Source: Litomosoides sigmodontis (taxonomy: Eukaryota; Nematoda; Chromadorea; Rhabditida; Onchocercidae). From it: a stretch of 64,000 nucleotides of DNA. Location of the stretch: positions 7,981,817-8,045,816 of the forward strand of contig OY718804.1 in assembly GCA_963070105.1 (NCBI GenBank), given 5' to 3'. Shown here piece by piece: positions 14,101-29,100 of the stretch. The position numbers were made by a program, and so were the translations under genes. The notes under the pieces are model-generated. The model was not told where the DNA came from. It made no database searches and worked only from the letters and a program-made list of their open reading frames with translations. Position 1 is the first letter of the stretch; each line of letters starts with the position of its first letter.

Positions 14101-17100
14101 CAAGAAACTACTGCAGAGGGAGGAGGTGTGGAAAGCGATGATGTGCGTCCAATGGTCGAACTCAGCGATAAGGTTTACACTTTTATTTTATATGAAGCTG
14201 TCGTATGAGTGACAATGCTAGCGATAAGTGGTAATATCTTTGTGCTTCTTACTATTCATTAATTCATTCAGATCGATGAATTCTATTACGCAATTCGAAT
14301 TTTCCCGGGACAAGATCCTGCAAACGTTTGGGTTGGTTGGGTAACACCAAAATATCACTTCTATGCAGAGCGCTTTGTAACTGGTGAAGCTGTCCGACGT
14401 TGCAAATTTCAAGAAACGAATAGGAATTTTAATGAAGGAGAAAGGTAAACAGTTTTATTTTGCTTTGAAAGCACACAAAAGTAGTTGATTATTTTGTGGT
14501 ACAGTTTTCAGCACTATAAGCTTATATTGAGTTCGTGTGATACTAATGATTTTCGCTCAATACATATAGGTAATTTAGAATCAGTTGATAACTTATCATG
14601 AACCTCTGTGATACATTATTATAACTCAGAAATAAGCATTCTAACGTCACTCAGCAAAATAACTGTTCCAGCATAGAATATCGAAATTGCTACGTAATGA
14701 ATGCCGCTGAGTTGTTGCAGTCAGTACCAGATCCAGGAAATACAAAAGTTTCAGGCCTGTTAATCGGTTGTATCATCGATACATCTATTGGAGAGCTATC
14801 ATTCTTAGCTTCAAAACAAGATACTGGTTTCCGATTTAAGGTTTCCCTTTTTATCCTCTGTCTCTATTTATTATTCTTAAAGCTTTTATATTGTTAATGA
14901 TAACTTTTCAGTGTATGATTTTACCAAATTCTTCTTAAAGAGATAACTGGAGGTAAGATAATTGAAATGCTAAAAATAAATTGATTTATTTCTTATATTA
15001 CAGCTCGAACCTGGCGCTATTCTCTATCCTGCTGCATTCATTGCACCAACAAATGCCGAAGTTTTGCAATTCGAGCTTGGACGAATAAAAGTATGTTTTT
15101 AAATATGCGATTCGACTGCGAAAATATTTTTACTTCAAGTTTAAAAACGATAAGAAAAATATCATTTTTAAGAAAATTATTAGGAAACAACTTAAAGAAA
15201 TTTGAACTATTAATTGAATTACTAATTTGCAAGAATGGTTTTTTTCATAGCTTTTTTGCCTTTCCACTTAAGAATTTAATGAAAACTTTTAATTGCTCAT
15301 TGCTATACGTAACTACCATCCTTATTTCAGTATACATTCCCCTTATCGTCGGCAATGTTTAAATCGTCACACAAAAGCTTGTTACCATTTTGTCCACCAC
15401 GACTAACAGTTGAGAAATTAAATCCAGTCCATTGGGCTCGAGTGCCTAATGAATGTCTACGTACAACGGCTCTTAAACTTTCTGATTCCAGAGGTGATAG
15501 TTTTTAAAATTAAAAATAATTGAGAAAATAGAAGAATTTCAATTATTAGTTACGAATGTGAAATTTTGTCAATGACAGCAACATATAGTCAGATTTTCAA
15601 GAAATAAAGAAAACCCTTGGACAGCAATCAGGCACGGTTTATCAAAAAATATTGCCAATAATTTCTGAGCTTTAATCAAATAATTTCAATGAAATTCCTT
15701 ACATTCTAGGTTGGTCAGTCCTCTGTGATGATCCGGTTCGCATAATGTCCATTTATGTACCGGAAAAGGACACTAGCTATGATATTCTGGAAATGATTGA
15801 ACATAATGATTTTCTGACATTTCACCGACAAACTCTCAATCTGTATTGTAAACTGGCAGCACATGGAAACCAGAAAGTAGCGCACATTTTATGCTCACAT
15901 GTTGACGAAGATCAGATTATGTATGCTGTCACCAGTCACTGTATGTTCTTAAATCTGCTGGAAACACTTTTAATCGCAACATTTGGCATTCAAATTAAAA
16001 TGTTCGAATATTTATCTGTCTCTTGTAACTCCTCATTATCAATTCTCCGTGTTTTTTATAGATCTTTCGGGTCCGCTTCGTCAAGGATTCCATGACTTTC
16101 TAATAGCCGTTCATTTACGAACATATGTTGATGCACGACAATCTACCGCTCGTGAATATGTCATTCCATTGAAGGAAAATCACGAAATCAAAAACGTCTT
16201 TCAATCGGAGAACGAGAATCGTTTTCCGCAAATTCTCGGACCAACAATTTCCATTCGTCCGGTAATTGCATGCAGTGAAGTACGCAGCGAGTAAGTTAAT
16301 ATTATGAAACGTGTTGTTCCATAATTAGATTTAAACATGGAAATAGCAGTAAAGTCCGACTGGGCTGAAGCATTTAAATTTCAAAAGAGATAAATGCGAC
16401 ACTTCCGACTACTGTTGTGCTAGTGAGAGTAATTGAGTTGGAACTAAACTGATTACACTGAAGTAACCAACATTTTATTAAGTTTCACAGACACAAATTT
16501 AAGAGTAAATTTGTAATAGAGCCTTAATCAGTTTTTGGGACACGTGCGGCAGATAACTTTTCCTACCAATAGTGTTTCCGAAATTTAAATTAACTACAAT
16601 ATCTCAGACTTTGCATCAGCGATACTATCAAATGTGACCATCTTTTGCGTGTTTATGTAAGTATAAATGGTATAACAAAAAGCATCGTTAATATTACGCT
16701 CTTTTTCATTTCCAGTTTTGAGACGGAGGCGGAATCAAAACTTCAACCACCTGCTTTCAATTTTGCTGCCCTGAAGACTCATGTCATGTTAGCGTTAAGT
16801 AGCGCAACCGAACATGCTGTCATTAATTGCCGTGATTTGATAGGAGGGAATTGCCTAAATCATTTTGAGTAAGGTTTTTTGGCGCGAAACTTTCTCTTCG
16901 ACTTTGAAGAAGGAGAAACTTGTTAACTGATTTCGCTTATCACTTATTGGATGATAGCAAAAGCAAGACAAAAAATATTGTGCTACGAAAGAAATTTAGA
17001 TTGACAACAAAAACTTCAATTTTAGGCCACTTTTCAAATTGTTTAATTCGTTGTTAGTAATCGGAATGTTTGATGACGGTGATCTAAAAGATGTCCTGAA

Positions 17101-20100
17101 GTTAATTCATCCTGTTGCTTTTGATGAAAATTATGTACCAGGTTGGAATTTCAATTGTGCTTGCAAATCAAAAAGTTAAGAGTAAAAAGCACATGCACTC
17201 ACTTTCAAATTAGATTTTAATTATTTTAATTTTAAGAAGTAAAAAGTTCTTGTTTGTGTTTTGCTGACAAATACTGTTGAGAATAGAGATTAAAATGTTG
17301 CTGGTAAATCAATGAATTTGTTTGGAATGTTTCTAGGTATCAGTTTAAATGAAAGATCCACTTTACTTTTATTAAGGGTCGAAGCAGAAAGGTTTGACAG
17401 AAATTGAATTAGCAGAAGGAGTGAAAATTCAACTTACGGTCATCCTTGACAATATTTGTGATATCCAATTGAGGCATCGAGTTGAATCGTTGGTTTCGTT
17501 TGCTGCCGGATTTGTGAGCGACTTGCAGCAAGACCAGTTTTCCAGGTTCAATAATTTATTATAGAAACTAGGACAGAAATAAATTTTGAAATTTTGATTG
17601 TCATGTAGAGCCAAATAAGTTTTCCTAATTTATATGTCATTTGAAGGTATATGTCAATCAAACAATCCGATATGACCCCAGCTGAAGCAGCTCGACGTAC
17701 CAAAGAATTTCGATGTCCACCACGAGAGCAGGTGTGTTTGAAAGGGCTGTTTTTGTCAAGTTAGATACATGTCAGTCAGTGTTAAGTTTCATTTATTTTT
17801 CCCACTTCTGATATTACTGTCCGTTCATTGAACAGATGTTCCGACTGATGAAATGCAAAGCGATGCCGGACGATAATGTAGGCATAATGTTGGACGATGA
17901 CGCGGAATACGATCAGTGCCCAATGGATGAAACATTACAACAACAACTAAAGTTTGTACACTTATAGAGAAGAAATGAAGATTACTCATTGATATAGCAA
18001 TTATTGATATCGTTTCGACAAAATCACTTTGATTGAATTCTGTAGAAGATTAAGAAAGAACGAGTTATTGATTTGTTTCCTCCCTGAATTACTCTAATGT
18101 TACAGGGAATTTTGTTCGCTATTAGTGAGTAAAGTAAGGTGTACAAAGGATGATGGGCGTAATGAACTCTCAGAATTGTTAGTTCTTGATGAAGCAAATT
18201 CGTGGGTCGATCAACTGGCGCAACTTGTTATTCGGGTACCACCACCACTAACTGATGAAGATAATGATATGAGTCACAATGGAACAGAGAATTTCAGGTT
18301 TGGAAATTTGAAGTTTATATGCCAAAGATAGAATAATGAATATACCATTGGTTTAGTTATTTAATTGATAAATTTAGACGTATGATTTGCGCAATGTTGA
18401 AAACCTGGGCAACATCATCAGTGATTGAAAGTAACGATTTGATCCGAAAGATGTTCAGCCTCCTTTTGCGTCAATATAACGGTGTTGCTGAGGTAAGCAT
18501 AAATTCTCGCATTAAAACTTTAATTTAATCAATGCCATAACTTTGGACTCATTTAATAATGCCATAGCTCTTAAAGCTTATGCTTACTTATCAGTTTGAA
18601 GGAAATTATACTAATTAACGGAAATTATATTAACAATCAAGTAAAAATTAAAAAGATAAGTGAAATAATATCATATGATCCTTCCTTTTGTTTTAAATCA
18701 TCAAACGTAATAAAATTTTAAAATTTTAAATCATCAAATGTAGTGCATATGAAATAGGCCCGAAATTTTCTGCCTTTAACCTATCGAAAATTGACTAGTT
18801 TCACAGTGAAAGTGCGAATTTCCTATAATTATGCACATAGGAGTTTCCATCCTAGATTATTAATTCAAATTTAATTTAGTGGCTGGACTAATTCTAAATT
18901 AAAAAAGCAAAAATAGCTATTGCAGATGATGAAAGCCTTATCGCAGACATATGTGTTACATGAGCGTAACATCAAGGATGTTGAGGATTTCATTGAAAAT
19001 TTGGTACAAGTTCGGGAACTACTAAGTGTGCAATTTGAAAGTGCCGAAGAAACGGTCCTAAAAAGAGGATTATGGTAAGAGCGAATGATTTCATACCTTC
19101 TCATGGAAAGTTAATTTATCGATTAGTTTATATATTTAGCATTTTGTGCGGACTGTAACTGTTGAAAATACTTATTAAAAAAATAAAATGCTAAACTAAG
19201 CAATGAAAAGAACCTATCATTGCATTCATTACAAATTATTGTTCCAATAATTAGTAATAAAATCACTTCTCATAATAATTGTTCAAATCTGATATTTTTC
19301 CAGGAAGCTAATGAACAATCGAATTTTCTTCCAACATCCTGATCTGATGCGTCTTCTAACGGTGCATGAGAATGTGATGTCCATTATGATAAACGTTCTC
19401 ACAGCGCAACAAGGCGCTGCTGATCATAGTGAACATGCGGAGCATGTGGAAAACATCGAAGAAATCACAAGTGCGCGAGAATCTAAGGTAGGTGATGTTT
19501 GACATTAATCATAAAGGATGAGGAAAACAAACTACAAAAAGGGGTAGTAGTTATGATCTAATCAGTCAATTTTAAATTCAAAAAGTGTTAACAACTATAG
19601 GCTTATAAAATCTGGTGCTTGGACAAACTTAGATTATACAGCAACTTACTCTCGGATTCTTTAGTGTGTTCGCATATAAATGGTGCTAACATTCATTCTA
19701 ATACATTAATATCGAGGTGCACTTATCGTCCACCTATCAAATCCTATAATTTCAGGATGCATCCGAAATGGTTGTTGCATGCTCACGTTTTCTGTGTTAT
19801 TTCTGTCGAACTTCACGTCATAATCAAAAAGCAATGTTTGAACATTTACCATTTCTGTTAGACAACGCAACTATGCTTCTTGCAAGGCCTAGCTTGAGAG
19901 GTAAATATTCATTTTCTTTTTCTGGCATTTATCAATTCCATACAGTAAGTACCATGGATCTTTTATGCCATAAAATGCAGTTCTTATTTTCTGCAAATTA
20001 TAGGATCGGTACCGCTTGATATTGCTTATTCGAGTTTTATGGACAACAGTGAGTTAGCTTTGGCTTTGAAGGAAGAAGAACTCGATAAAGTTACGGTATA

Positions 20101-23100
20101 TCTGAGCAGATGTGGATTACAGGTTTATACTTCAAATTGTTTGATGTATTTGATGGTGAAACAGAGTTGCAAATATTTCGTCTAATTTTTTCATAATATT
20201 AAAGGAAACTTCTGCAAGTTACCTCTTTTCATTTTTCAGCCAAATTTAGAACTCGTCTCAAAAGGTTATCCGGATATCGGCTGGGACCCAGTGGAAGGGG
20301 AACGATACATTGATTTCTTACGATTTTGCGTTTGGATTAATGGTGAAAGTGTAGAGGAGAACGCAAATTTAGTGATACGGTTGTTAATCCGTCGGCCGGA
20401 ATGTCTTGGCGTTGCACTGAAAGGTGAAGGACAAGGATTATTCTCAGCGTTCAAGGTAGTCATGAATTTCTGAAACAGTATGAATTTCGGATTATGAATA
20501 TTTGATGCAAGAAAAAAAATTGATACTAAAAGGAATTTTGCGCAAAAGTCATATGGAATTTTTTAACCGATTTTAAGATCAGAGTGTATAGTTTTTTGAG
20601 GAAAAGTGAGAAAACAATTTATGATATCTATGAAATGTTGAGAACTCAGCACTTGATTTGATGATTAAATAAATTTGAATTTTGAAACAATTTATTTTTC
20701 AGGAAGCAATAACGCTTTCAGAGGATATTCGAGCCTTGGAAGAAGATAAAAATCTTGCTGTCATCCATAGTGCACTGTTAACAGAGCAACCGTATTTTTT
20801 AATTTTGTTTCAGCTTGATTTTATAATTTTTTATTTATTTAAAGCTTCTATTTTAAATACACATTAATTTTGTTGCTCTCATTTTTTGCTTTAATTTATT
20901 TTTAGGCATTATCCAAGCAAAGAAACCGAAGGCGAAGATTATGTTGACCTCGGAGCCGCAACGCTCGATTTCTATTCTTCACTGGTTGATTTACTCGCTA
21001 AATGTGCTCCAGATAAAATTAACATTCAGGTAATCTTGAAATTTCAATATTTCTATATCAATTCAAGGAGTGCTATTGAGCAAGTGAAACTTTTAGGCTG
21101 GAAAAGGAGATTGTGTGCGGGCTCGTGCTATATTGCGCTCACTGATATCGTTGGATGATTTGGATCACATCCTCGCTCTGCGTTTTACTATACCAAATCT
21201 AATGGCTTCAGAGGAGACTGATGGTTAGTGTTTTAATTTTCTTTTCAATCAATTTCTATTTGAAAAATTTTTATTAATAAACGATTTCTCTTTTGAGAAC
21301 TGAGTGCTTAATTGAAAGATTAATAGAAGCCAAAGGATCATTAAAGACCAAAGGATCATTATATGATCATTATCCCACCTGTTTTCAACTGTCACTACCG
21401 CACTTGTCACTTTAATAATCTTCCCTAGTTCTGATATCGCACGATTTGATAACATTTTGAAAGTAACGGAATTCTTCTATTTGTATGACACCCAAATCAT
21501 TTGAAATGCGTATTTCTGAGGGATTATCTCTGTGTATGTTGATTTCTGATAACCTGGTGATTTACGCTAATCTAGTTTTAAGAATTTGAAAGAATCAATC
21601 ATATCAACATTTTTATTTTAAATGATGTTATAGTTCCTCACCTTTCCTTGAGAGTATTAATTGAAATAAAAGGCTGAAGAATAATTTTCACGCACAGTTA
21701 CAGATGTTGGTCCATTACCTGGTCTTTTTCCAAATCACAAACAATCAGTTCTTCTATTTCTCGATCGTGTTTATGGTATTGATTCACAAGAAATGCTTTT
21801 TCATTTTCTTGAAAAAAGTTTTCTGCCAGATCTCCGAGCTGCTACAATGATGGATTCGGTTAGCTTTGCATGAGAAATGTCATGTTATTAATGAAAGAAA
21901 ATTTGCAAAAAAAAAGTTTAAAGCTACTTGTCTTGGTTCCATTAATTTACAAATTGAATTATTGAGCGTTGAGTTACATTTCATTAATAGCGTCGATCTG
22001 AGCGATCTTTCTTGTTGAATATTTTTAACGGAAAGATTTAGAATCTTAACCTGTTACTTTTAATTTTTTGTTTTAGCATTTAATTGAAACTATTAAATAT
22101 TTTAGCCACGTTCTGTGGAGAGTGACACGGCATTAGCGTTAAATCGTTATTTGTGCAACGCTGTGCTACCTTTACTTACTAATCATGCGTATTACTTTGC
22201 TGGCACGGAACATCATGCCGCACTTCTTGATACAACGCTCCATACGGTTGGGTTGCTCATTTCTTTCACTTTACGATTCGTCAACTTGTTAATTTTATCA
22301 ATAATATGATAATTTTGACAGTTAACATTGAGAGTTCATCCTTGCATATTTTAGGTTTATAGTATGAATCGTTTGCGATCACTGACAAAAAATCAACGTG
22401 ATGCTGTGTCAGATTTTTTGGTTGCTATCACTCATGAACTTCCACCAGCAATGATGGTGAAATTGATGCGTAAAGTTATCAATGATATTCAGGAAATGGA
22501 TGAGAATCTTTTGGTTCCATTAAGGGTAATTTTTTAAGAAAAATAAATTAAAACAATCTCTGCACTATAAGTTCTCTGTTTTTGTAGCAATTTTATTTCA
22601 CGATTAATAGAAATGTGAAAAATGGTATGTGTAATAGTAATATTCTAAACTCTTATTGGTGATGATTTTCATCGCCTGATTTATATGAATTATCTTCGAA
22701 ATAAGCAATTAATACTAATTAAATCACAGATTCTAACACTGCATTATGAACGTTGTACGAAATACTATGGGTCGGGTAATATCTATGGAATGGCTTCTGA
22801 GACAGAGAAGAGGCTGTCCATGTTGCTTTTTTATGCAATTTTTGATTCGCTTGGCAGTAAACAGTATGATCCAGAGTTATTCGGAAAGGCACTTCCATGC
22901 CTGACAGCTATTGGTATATTTTTAATTTCATCGTTCTATTTATCCATCTGTCATCATATCAGTCTATATTTTCGGTTCTCTTCATGTTGAATTGGGAGTT
23001 TTGAATCTGCACTCTATAAAAATAGTACAAATTAATTATAATTTGCAGGTTCGGCAATATCACCAGATTATACTCTGACGACAACGGGCGATGATACAGA

Positions 23101-26100
23101 TAAAATTCAGAAGGTGAAAGACAACGGAATCTGGAATCCAAATCCAGTGGATACGAGTGAAATCCTTTTTGACGATAACTTGAAATCAGTGATTGTGAAA
23201 TTTGCGGAACATTTCCATGATTCATGGGCAAGCAGGAAGGTAAAAGAAAAATTAAGGTTTTTAGAAATAAACTTTGGAGAATTAAAATTTTTTTTAAATT
23301 CCAAAAATAGTTTATGTTTGAATAAATCTCTTATGTAAAAGTTTTTCATAAACTGTCTAATTTATCCTTGTTAACAAGTAGCTTATTAAGGAGAACTTTT
23401 TCTATTATAGCTGCTTCATTACAGATTGAAAAAGGATGGAACTATGGTGAATTATACTCACGTCAGGCTCTCACACATCCAAGATTAAAACCTTTCGCAT
23501 TATTGCTTGATTTTGTAAGCATTTATTACAGTTGGCAATTTACTGTACGGAAAATTGAATAGCTGGAGTTTTCAAAATTGAATTTACTATGTTACGAATT
23601 GATAAGCTTACTACAATATCTTTGCTCTTCTCTTCTCTTTATTTGGCTATAAAAAAATTAAATTAATAGGAAAAGAATTTCTATCAAGAACGCTGTTCGG
23701 AATGCTTGCGTGCGCTGTTGGTATGGAACTATACGATTGAGCTCACAGATCATGACGCAGCCGATAAAGCTGTCCAAAATAATAATTCAGTCGCTAATTT
23801 GAGTAGGTATTTTCTAGCAGTTAAGTAAAGTAAAAAATGCCACGTGAGGCAATATACATTAGAGGAAAAGCGGATATTCTATAGATGCATCGTTTTTGTG
23901 AAAAGAAATGAGATCAGATATTATCCATCCATTTTCGAAACTTGCTTACAATTGCTATCATCCAACTTAACTGTACCCGATAAACGAAATATTAGAGAGT
24001 GACATTATCATCATGAATGATATAATTGACATAATTTTAAAAAGTGATGAAAATTGAACTTATTTCAAATTTTCAGTTGAAAATTTTAATCCTAAACCAG
24101 TGGATTTATCCAACATGACATTGGAAAAAGATATGATGGGTATTGCAGAAAGGATGGCGGAAGAGTCGCATAAGATATGGGCTAAAAAGGTCTGCTGACA
24201 TTGTTAAAAGTAGACTTGTCACATTAAAAGATCCTATAACTTACATTATCTTGCAATTTAATGAATGAAAATTTTTTTTGTTTAGATGTTCTCAGATTTA
24301 AGTAAAGGAGGTACAATGTCACCACAACTTGTGCCATGGGATTTGTTGACTGACTTTGAACGTCGAAAGGATCGATTTCGAGCTGCCGAAATTCTGAAAT
24401 TTCTTCAGTATCATGGATATCGTGTTTGGAGGTAACGAAATCATTCTTCCTCATTTTAATAGATAGGCTTTTCTTAAGATTAAGGCATTTACTGATTTTA
24501 ATTACTCTGAAATATATATATGCGTCAGAATTTTTGTTACAGTTCCAATAAAGCTGAGCCATCCGCGGAACGAGTCAAAACCGACAGTGAACGTAGTTCG
24601 GTGGAAAAGCGATTTGCATATAATTTATTAACGAAGCTAATTCAATATCTCGAGCAATCATCAATTAAAATGAAGACAATCAAGCCAAGTCAGGAATTGA
24701 CTCGTCAGAATAGCTTTAAGAAAGAAGGTCAAGATGTGAAATTTTTCGAAAAGGTAAACGAAATACATATTATATTTATTGAAGTTTTTGATTTTTTTTC
24801 GATGTGAAAGGATTTCACGAACTTTGAGGTGGTGTTACCGTTGATGCATGCATATTTTAACGCGCATAAGAACTATTTCTTGGCCAGTAGCAGTATCGTG
24901 CAAACCGGCATGGCTTCTGATAAGGAGAAGGAAATGGTTGCCAAGTATGTTTGTGTACTAAAACTAATTCATTTGAATAAAGTTATTTTGGGAAACTTTT
25001 TTCCATGAAGTGTTCATTTTTTCTAATATTTTAACGAAAATTTGAATATGTAAGATATTGAATGTTAAAAATAAAAAAATTGAACTTCAATTTCTACAAT
25101 ATCCTTGCAATTTAGTATTTATCCTAGAAGTATTTCCGTTTTCTACTTTGTAGAAATCATTGATAACTATGTAATATTAAACAATTTTCATTATTACAGC
25201 TTATTCTGTCGACTAGCGTCATTACTACGTTTCAAAAATCATGCATTCGGTAGTATTGCAAAGATTACCGTACGGTGTTTGCAAGGCCTTATCCAAGCAC
25301 TTGATTTAAGGTACGCTGTTCAAGAAATCTAAATTACCATCAATAACATTGTATTTTTGAATTGGTAAATTGTACTTTCAGAACATTGGTAAAAATAAAT
25401 TCCGATATCGTACGTACTGGTTTGCTGACATTTTTCAATAACTGTGCGGATGATCTATTTTCTGCTGTAGAAGAGGTCCGGAGTGGTGGACAGTACTCAT
25501 TACTACGTGGCCAGAATTTGAAATCGTGGGTGTCACTGGAGTTTGCCAATCAAATGATTATTCCTGTACTGACAACAATGTTTATGCATTTGGCTGTGAA
25601 TCATTTTGGCAACGATTTGTTATGTTAGTTTTGTTGCGTTGTTCTTTTTCTCAGTGACAAATGAAATTGACAGTTTCAGGTAACTTTTGGAAAATCTGTT
25701 AATTTTGCTACCTGCAATTTTAACTTTATTTTTTTAGTGGATGAAATTCAAGCAGCATGTTACAAAATTCTGGATAGCGCATATCTCATGAATACTTTAG
25801 CAGCAACAACTTCACAAAGGAAATCGATCGCTTACGAAATGGATAAGTATGTGTCAGCTTAAAATCTGTCTTTAAACTAAAATTAAAGAGTTATGAGATT
25901 TCCGAAAATTTGCTGTCTAGGAAAATTAGGAAATATACATGAATTTCAATTATGAGCTGTGATTTTACAATCTTTTGCAGGCATCGTCCAGCTCTTGGTC
26001 AATGTCTTGCAGCATTTGCTGCTTGCTTTCCTGTAGCTTTTTTGGAAGATCGATTTAATAAGAACAATAAATATTCATTACTGGCTAAATCGCAAGATCA

Positions 26101-29100
26101 ATCAGTGCAAGTGCAAGGTTTGCTGAATTAAATTGAAAGTTGATAAGTGAGTAGGAAAAGTAACATTTTACAATTATGTAAAAATAAATTTGCACAGTCT
26201 AAAAGATGCAGCGTCCATCATTTTACAGATCAAACTTTTCATTGGATGCTGTTATAAATCCTTTTAAGTAGCTCATTTTTTGTGAAAACTGTGATTTTGT
26301 ATATTACTTTAATGTGGTTAAAGATAAATCGATTAATCTAGGGGTTAATATTTATCATCAAATATAGTGGTAAGTTTTTTAGAAATGTTGCAAAATCTTC
26401 TGGCGCATATTCCACAATTAAATAAATTATTAGCGGATGTGGAACAGGTGGGACAGTCAGGTACAATGTATCGAGATCAACCGGCTGTTTATGACGTTGA
26501 CTTACCACTTATCTGTTCATATTTAACGTATTGGTGGCAACTAGGCCCGGATAGCACTAATCGATCTGGGTCAGATTTCTATGTTCAGCAAAAGCTAACA
26601 TATCATTTCTTTTACTGAGTACTGGAATCCAGAATTTTCCTTAACCAATATGTTAATCCTTACTTTTGTCGTGTATTGAGTAATTTAAATTTGGAATATT
26701 CCGAAAATTTTAATTTTCACTATTTAAAATAAGGAAATTATTTCGTCTTGCTGTATTTCCGCTGTATTTTATCATACCGATAAAGCTTAGTTTTTTCCTT
26801 TCCAATAAAATTTATAGTTTTAGTGTTCCGGTTACGGATGTTAGCAGCGAACATATAAATCGAATCTTTCGTGCACTTCTTCAAATGATTCATAATCATA
26901 TTGGCGTCGAAAATGCCTCTTGGCTTTGTCGAATTAATTTTTTCTCCGTTCAAATTGTACCGTACGTGAGTTGTAATGTGGTAAAAAACCATTTGCTTCC
27001 GGTTGCCGAGCGTTTATGTCGTTTGGCGGAAAAAGCATATAGAGAAGAAGAGCACACACGTACTCATCCTGATGATGCTAATGAAGGAACCGTTGCTGAG
27101 GTAAATTGACAAATGGTTTTTTTAATAATAAAAAAAGACTTCCTTATATGTTTACTTTATTGAAAAAATATTACTATTATAAATTATCGGCATAAATGTT
27201 CTAAAGACTATGCTGCAGTGTAATATATATAATATTACGTTAAGCTATTTTTATTTGAGTGTTGAATTCTCAATTGCACTTTATAACTTATAGGATAATG
27301 CTCACCTTGTACGTGACGTGTACGCTTACTTTCCAATATTAATGAAATATACAGACTTGCATCGAGCGCAGTGGTTAAAATCACCGTCATGGGAAATAGA
27401 TGGCATATATGAGAATGTTGCTGTTATTTTTAAGGTATGTCAAAGGTTATATGTAATTAAAGCATTTATAATTGCATTGTTTTCTGTTGAAAGAAACACA
27501 GTATGCTCGAAATGCCAATAAATCAATTCATTTCAGGAAAAGAGACTTAATGCTTTGTCAGCCTATTACTTCTTCAACAATGACTATTTAGGATATGCCA
27601 GGTTGGCAACATAATTTTCAGATTTGGTCCCTCTCACAACACTTCAAACGTGAGGAGTTAAACTTTATGGTTCAATACGAGGATGAATCAGTAGTTGGTG
27701 GTACTGGTGAAATGAAAACTGGTAAAGCCGCAATTGCGGAACGTAAAAAGAAGCGACGTGAAGGACAGGTACATGAATAGATCGTGAGGAGAACTGTGTT
27801 GAATTTTAATTTATTTTCATAACTTATTTGACGGTAGTATTTAGATACGAAAAGATAAACATGCAAGCTCAATTGTGATCGCATGTTTGAAACGATTGTT
27901 GCCGGTCGGTTTGAATGTGTTCGGTGGTCGTGAATTGGACATTGTACAACAAGCGAAGGAGAAATTTTTAGCTAAAGAACCAGAAGATAAAATACGTGAA
28001 CTTGTTCGCTCTCTTCTTGATGTGCCAGCTAAGGTTTGTTTACAAATGGCTAATTGTAACAAATTATGAGTGGTAAAACTAATTAACGCTTTCTTTTCAA
28101 CACATATTTATTCAAAACTCGAATTGAACAGTTTTTTCAAGAATGGAAGTTAAATAGTTTTCGTACAACTTCAGACGGATCCAACAGATAAGAATGCCTG
28201 GCAGCTGAACCTTTATCATAAAATTGAAAAATCCGAAATGCGAAACAAAGATTCAATGACGCTTGATGGAATAGTGGAAAAGATAACAAGTATGGGTCAA
28301 GTGGTTGCTATTCTGCACGTCGTAAGCTATTTCAAATTCATTTATTAATTAACAGGATATACATTCAATTAACAAGCTTTAAGCAGATTAACAGACTTCA
28401 GAGAGATTTGCGAAATGCAATGTTAATTTAATATATAACAACAGTTTAATGTATTAAAAAATAAAAGTAATGGAAACAAATTTTACCTGTGAGTAGGACA
28501 AATGATAATTTCGATTTACCTTCCCATCCGAGATGGCACGATCAGTTGTCCTTTACCGGCTTACGTATAGCAGAATTCATCCAGAAATGGAACGATTTAA
28601 TTCATTATTAGTTCTTTTGTTTTCCTCTTCTACTCTCTCTCTCTCTCTTCTCTCTCTCCTGCCATCCTCTTGACCAAGTAAAATAGGAAATTTTGAAAGT
28701 TATTAGTTTAATTGTTTGGTGACAAGAATAATGAACAGAACTAGTGAGTACACACACAATTAATATTAATTATGCTTCATTGTACAGAGTTAAATGACAT
28801 TAAACTTCTAAAAATACATATTTAGCAGCAATTTGACCTCACCAAAGATCATCTTACTTTGATAGGCAATGAATCTTTTCAACTTTGTTGAATTGCTTAT
28901 GCTAAATAGTATTATATCAATTCTTAAGGTGAATTTTTTTACACTTCATTTAAATGGTGAAGAAAACACTTTGTAAACTATTGCAGAATTAACTTATCGC
29001 TAAATGATATCTCAAAAGTTCAAGTAAAAATTATTTTAACTTTGCAAGATTGATTACTACTCATTTAGCTCTTTTCTGTATTCATACCCCTTTTGCTTTC

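Noticed and set aside
27537..27592. Possible extra exon in unc-68 before exon 75
   Set aside because: It has an acceptor but no GT donor, and the conserved protein joins FK to [12 protein letters not shown] directly.
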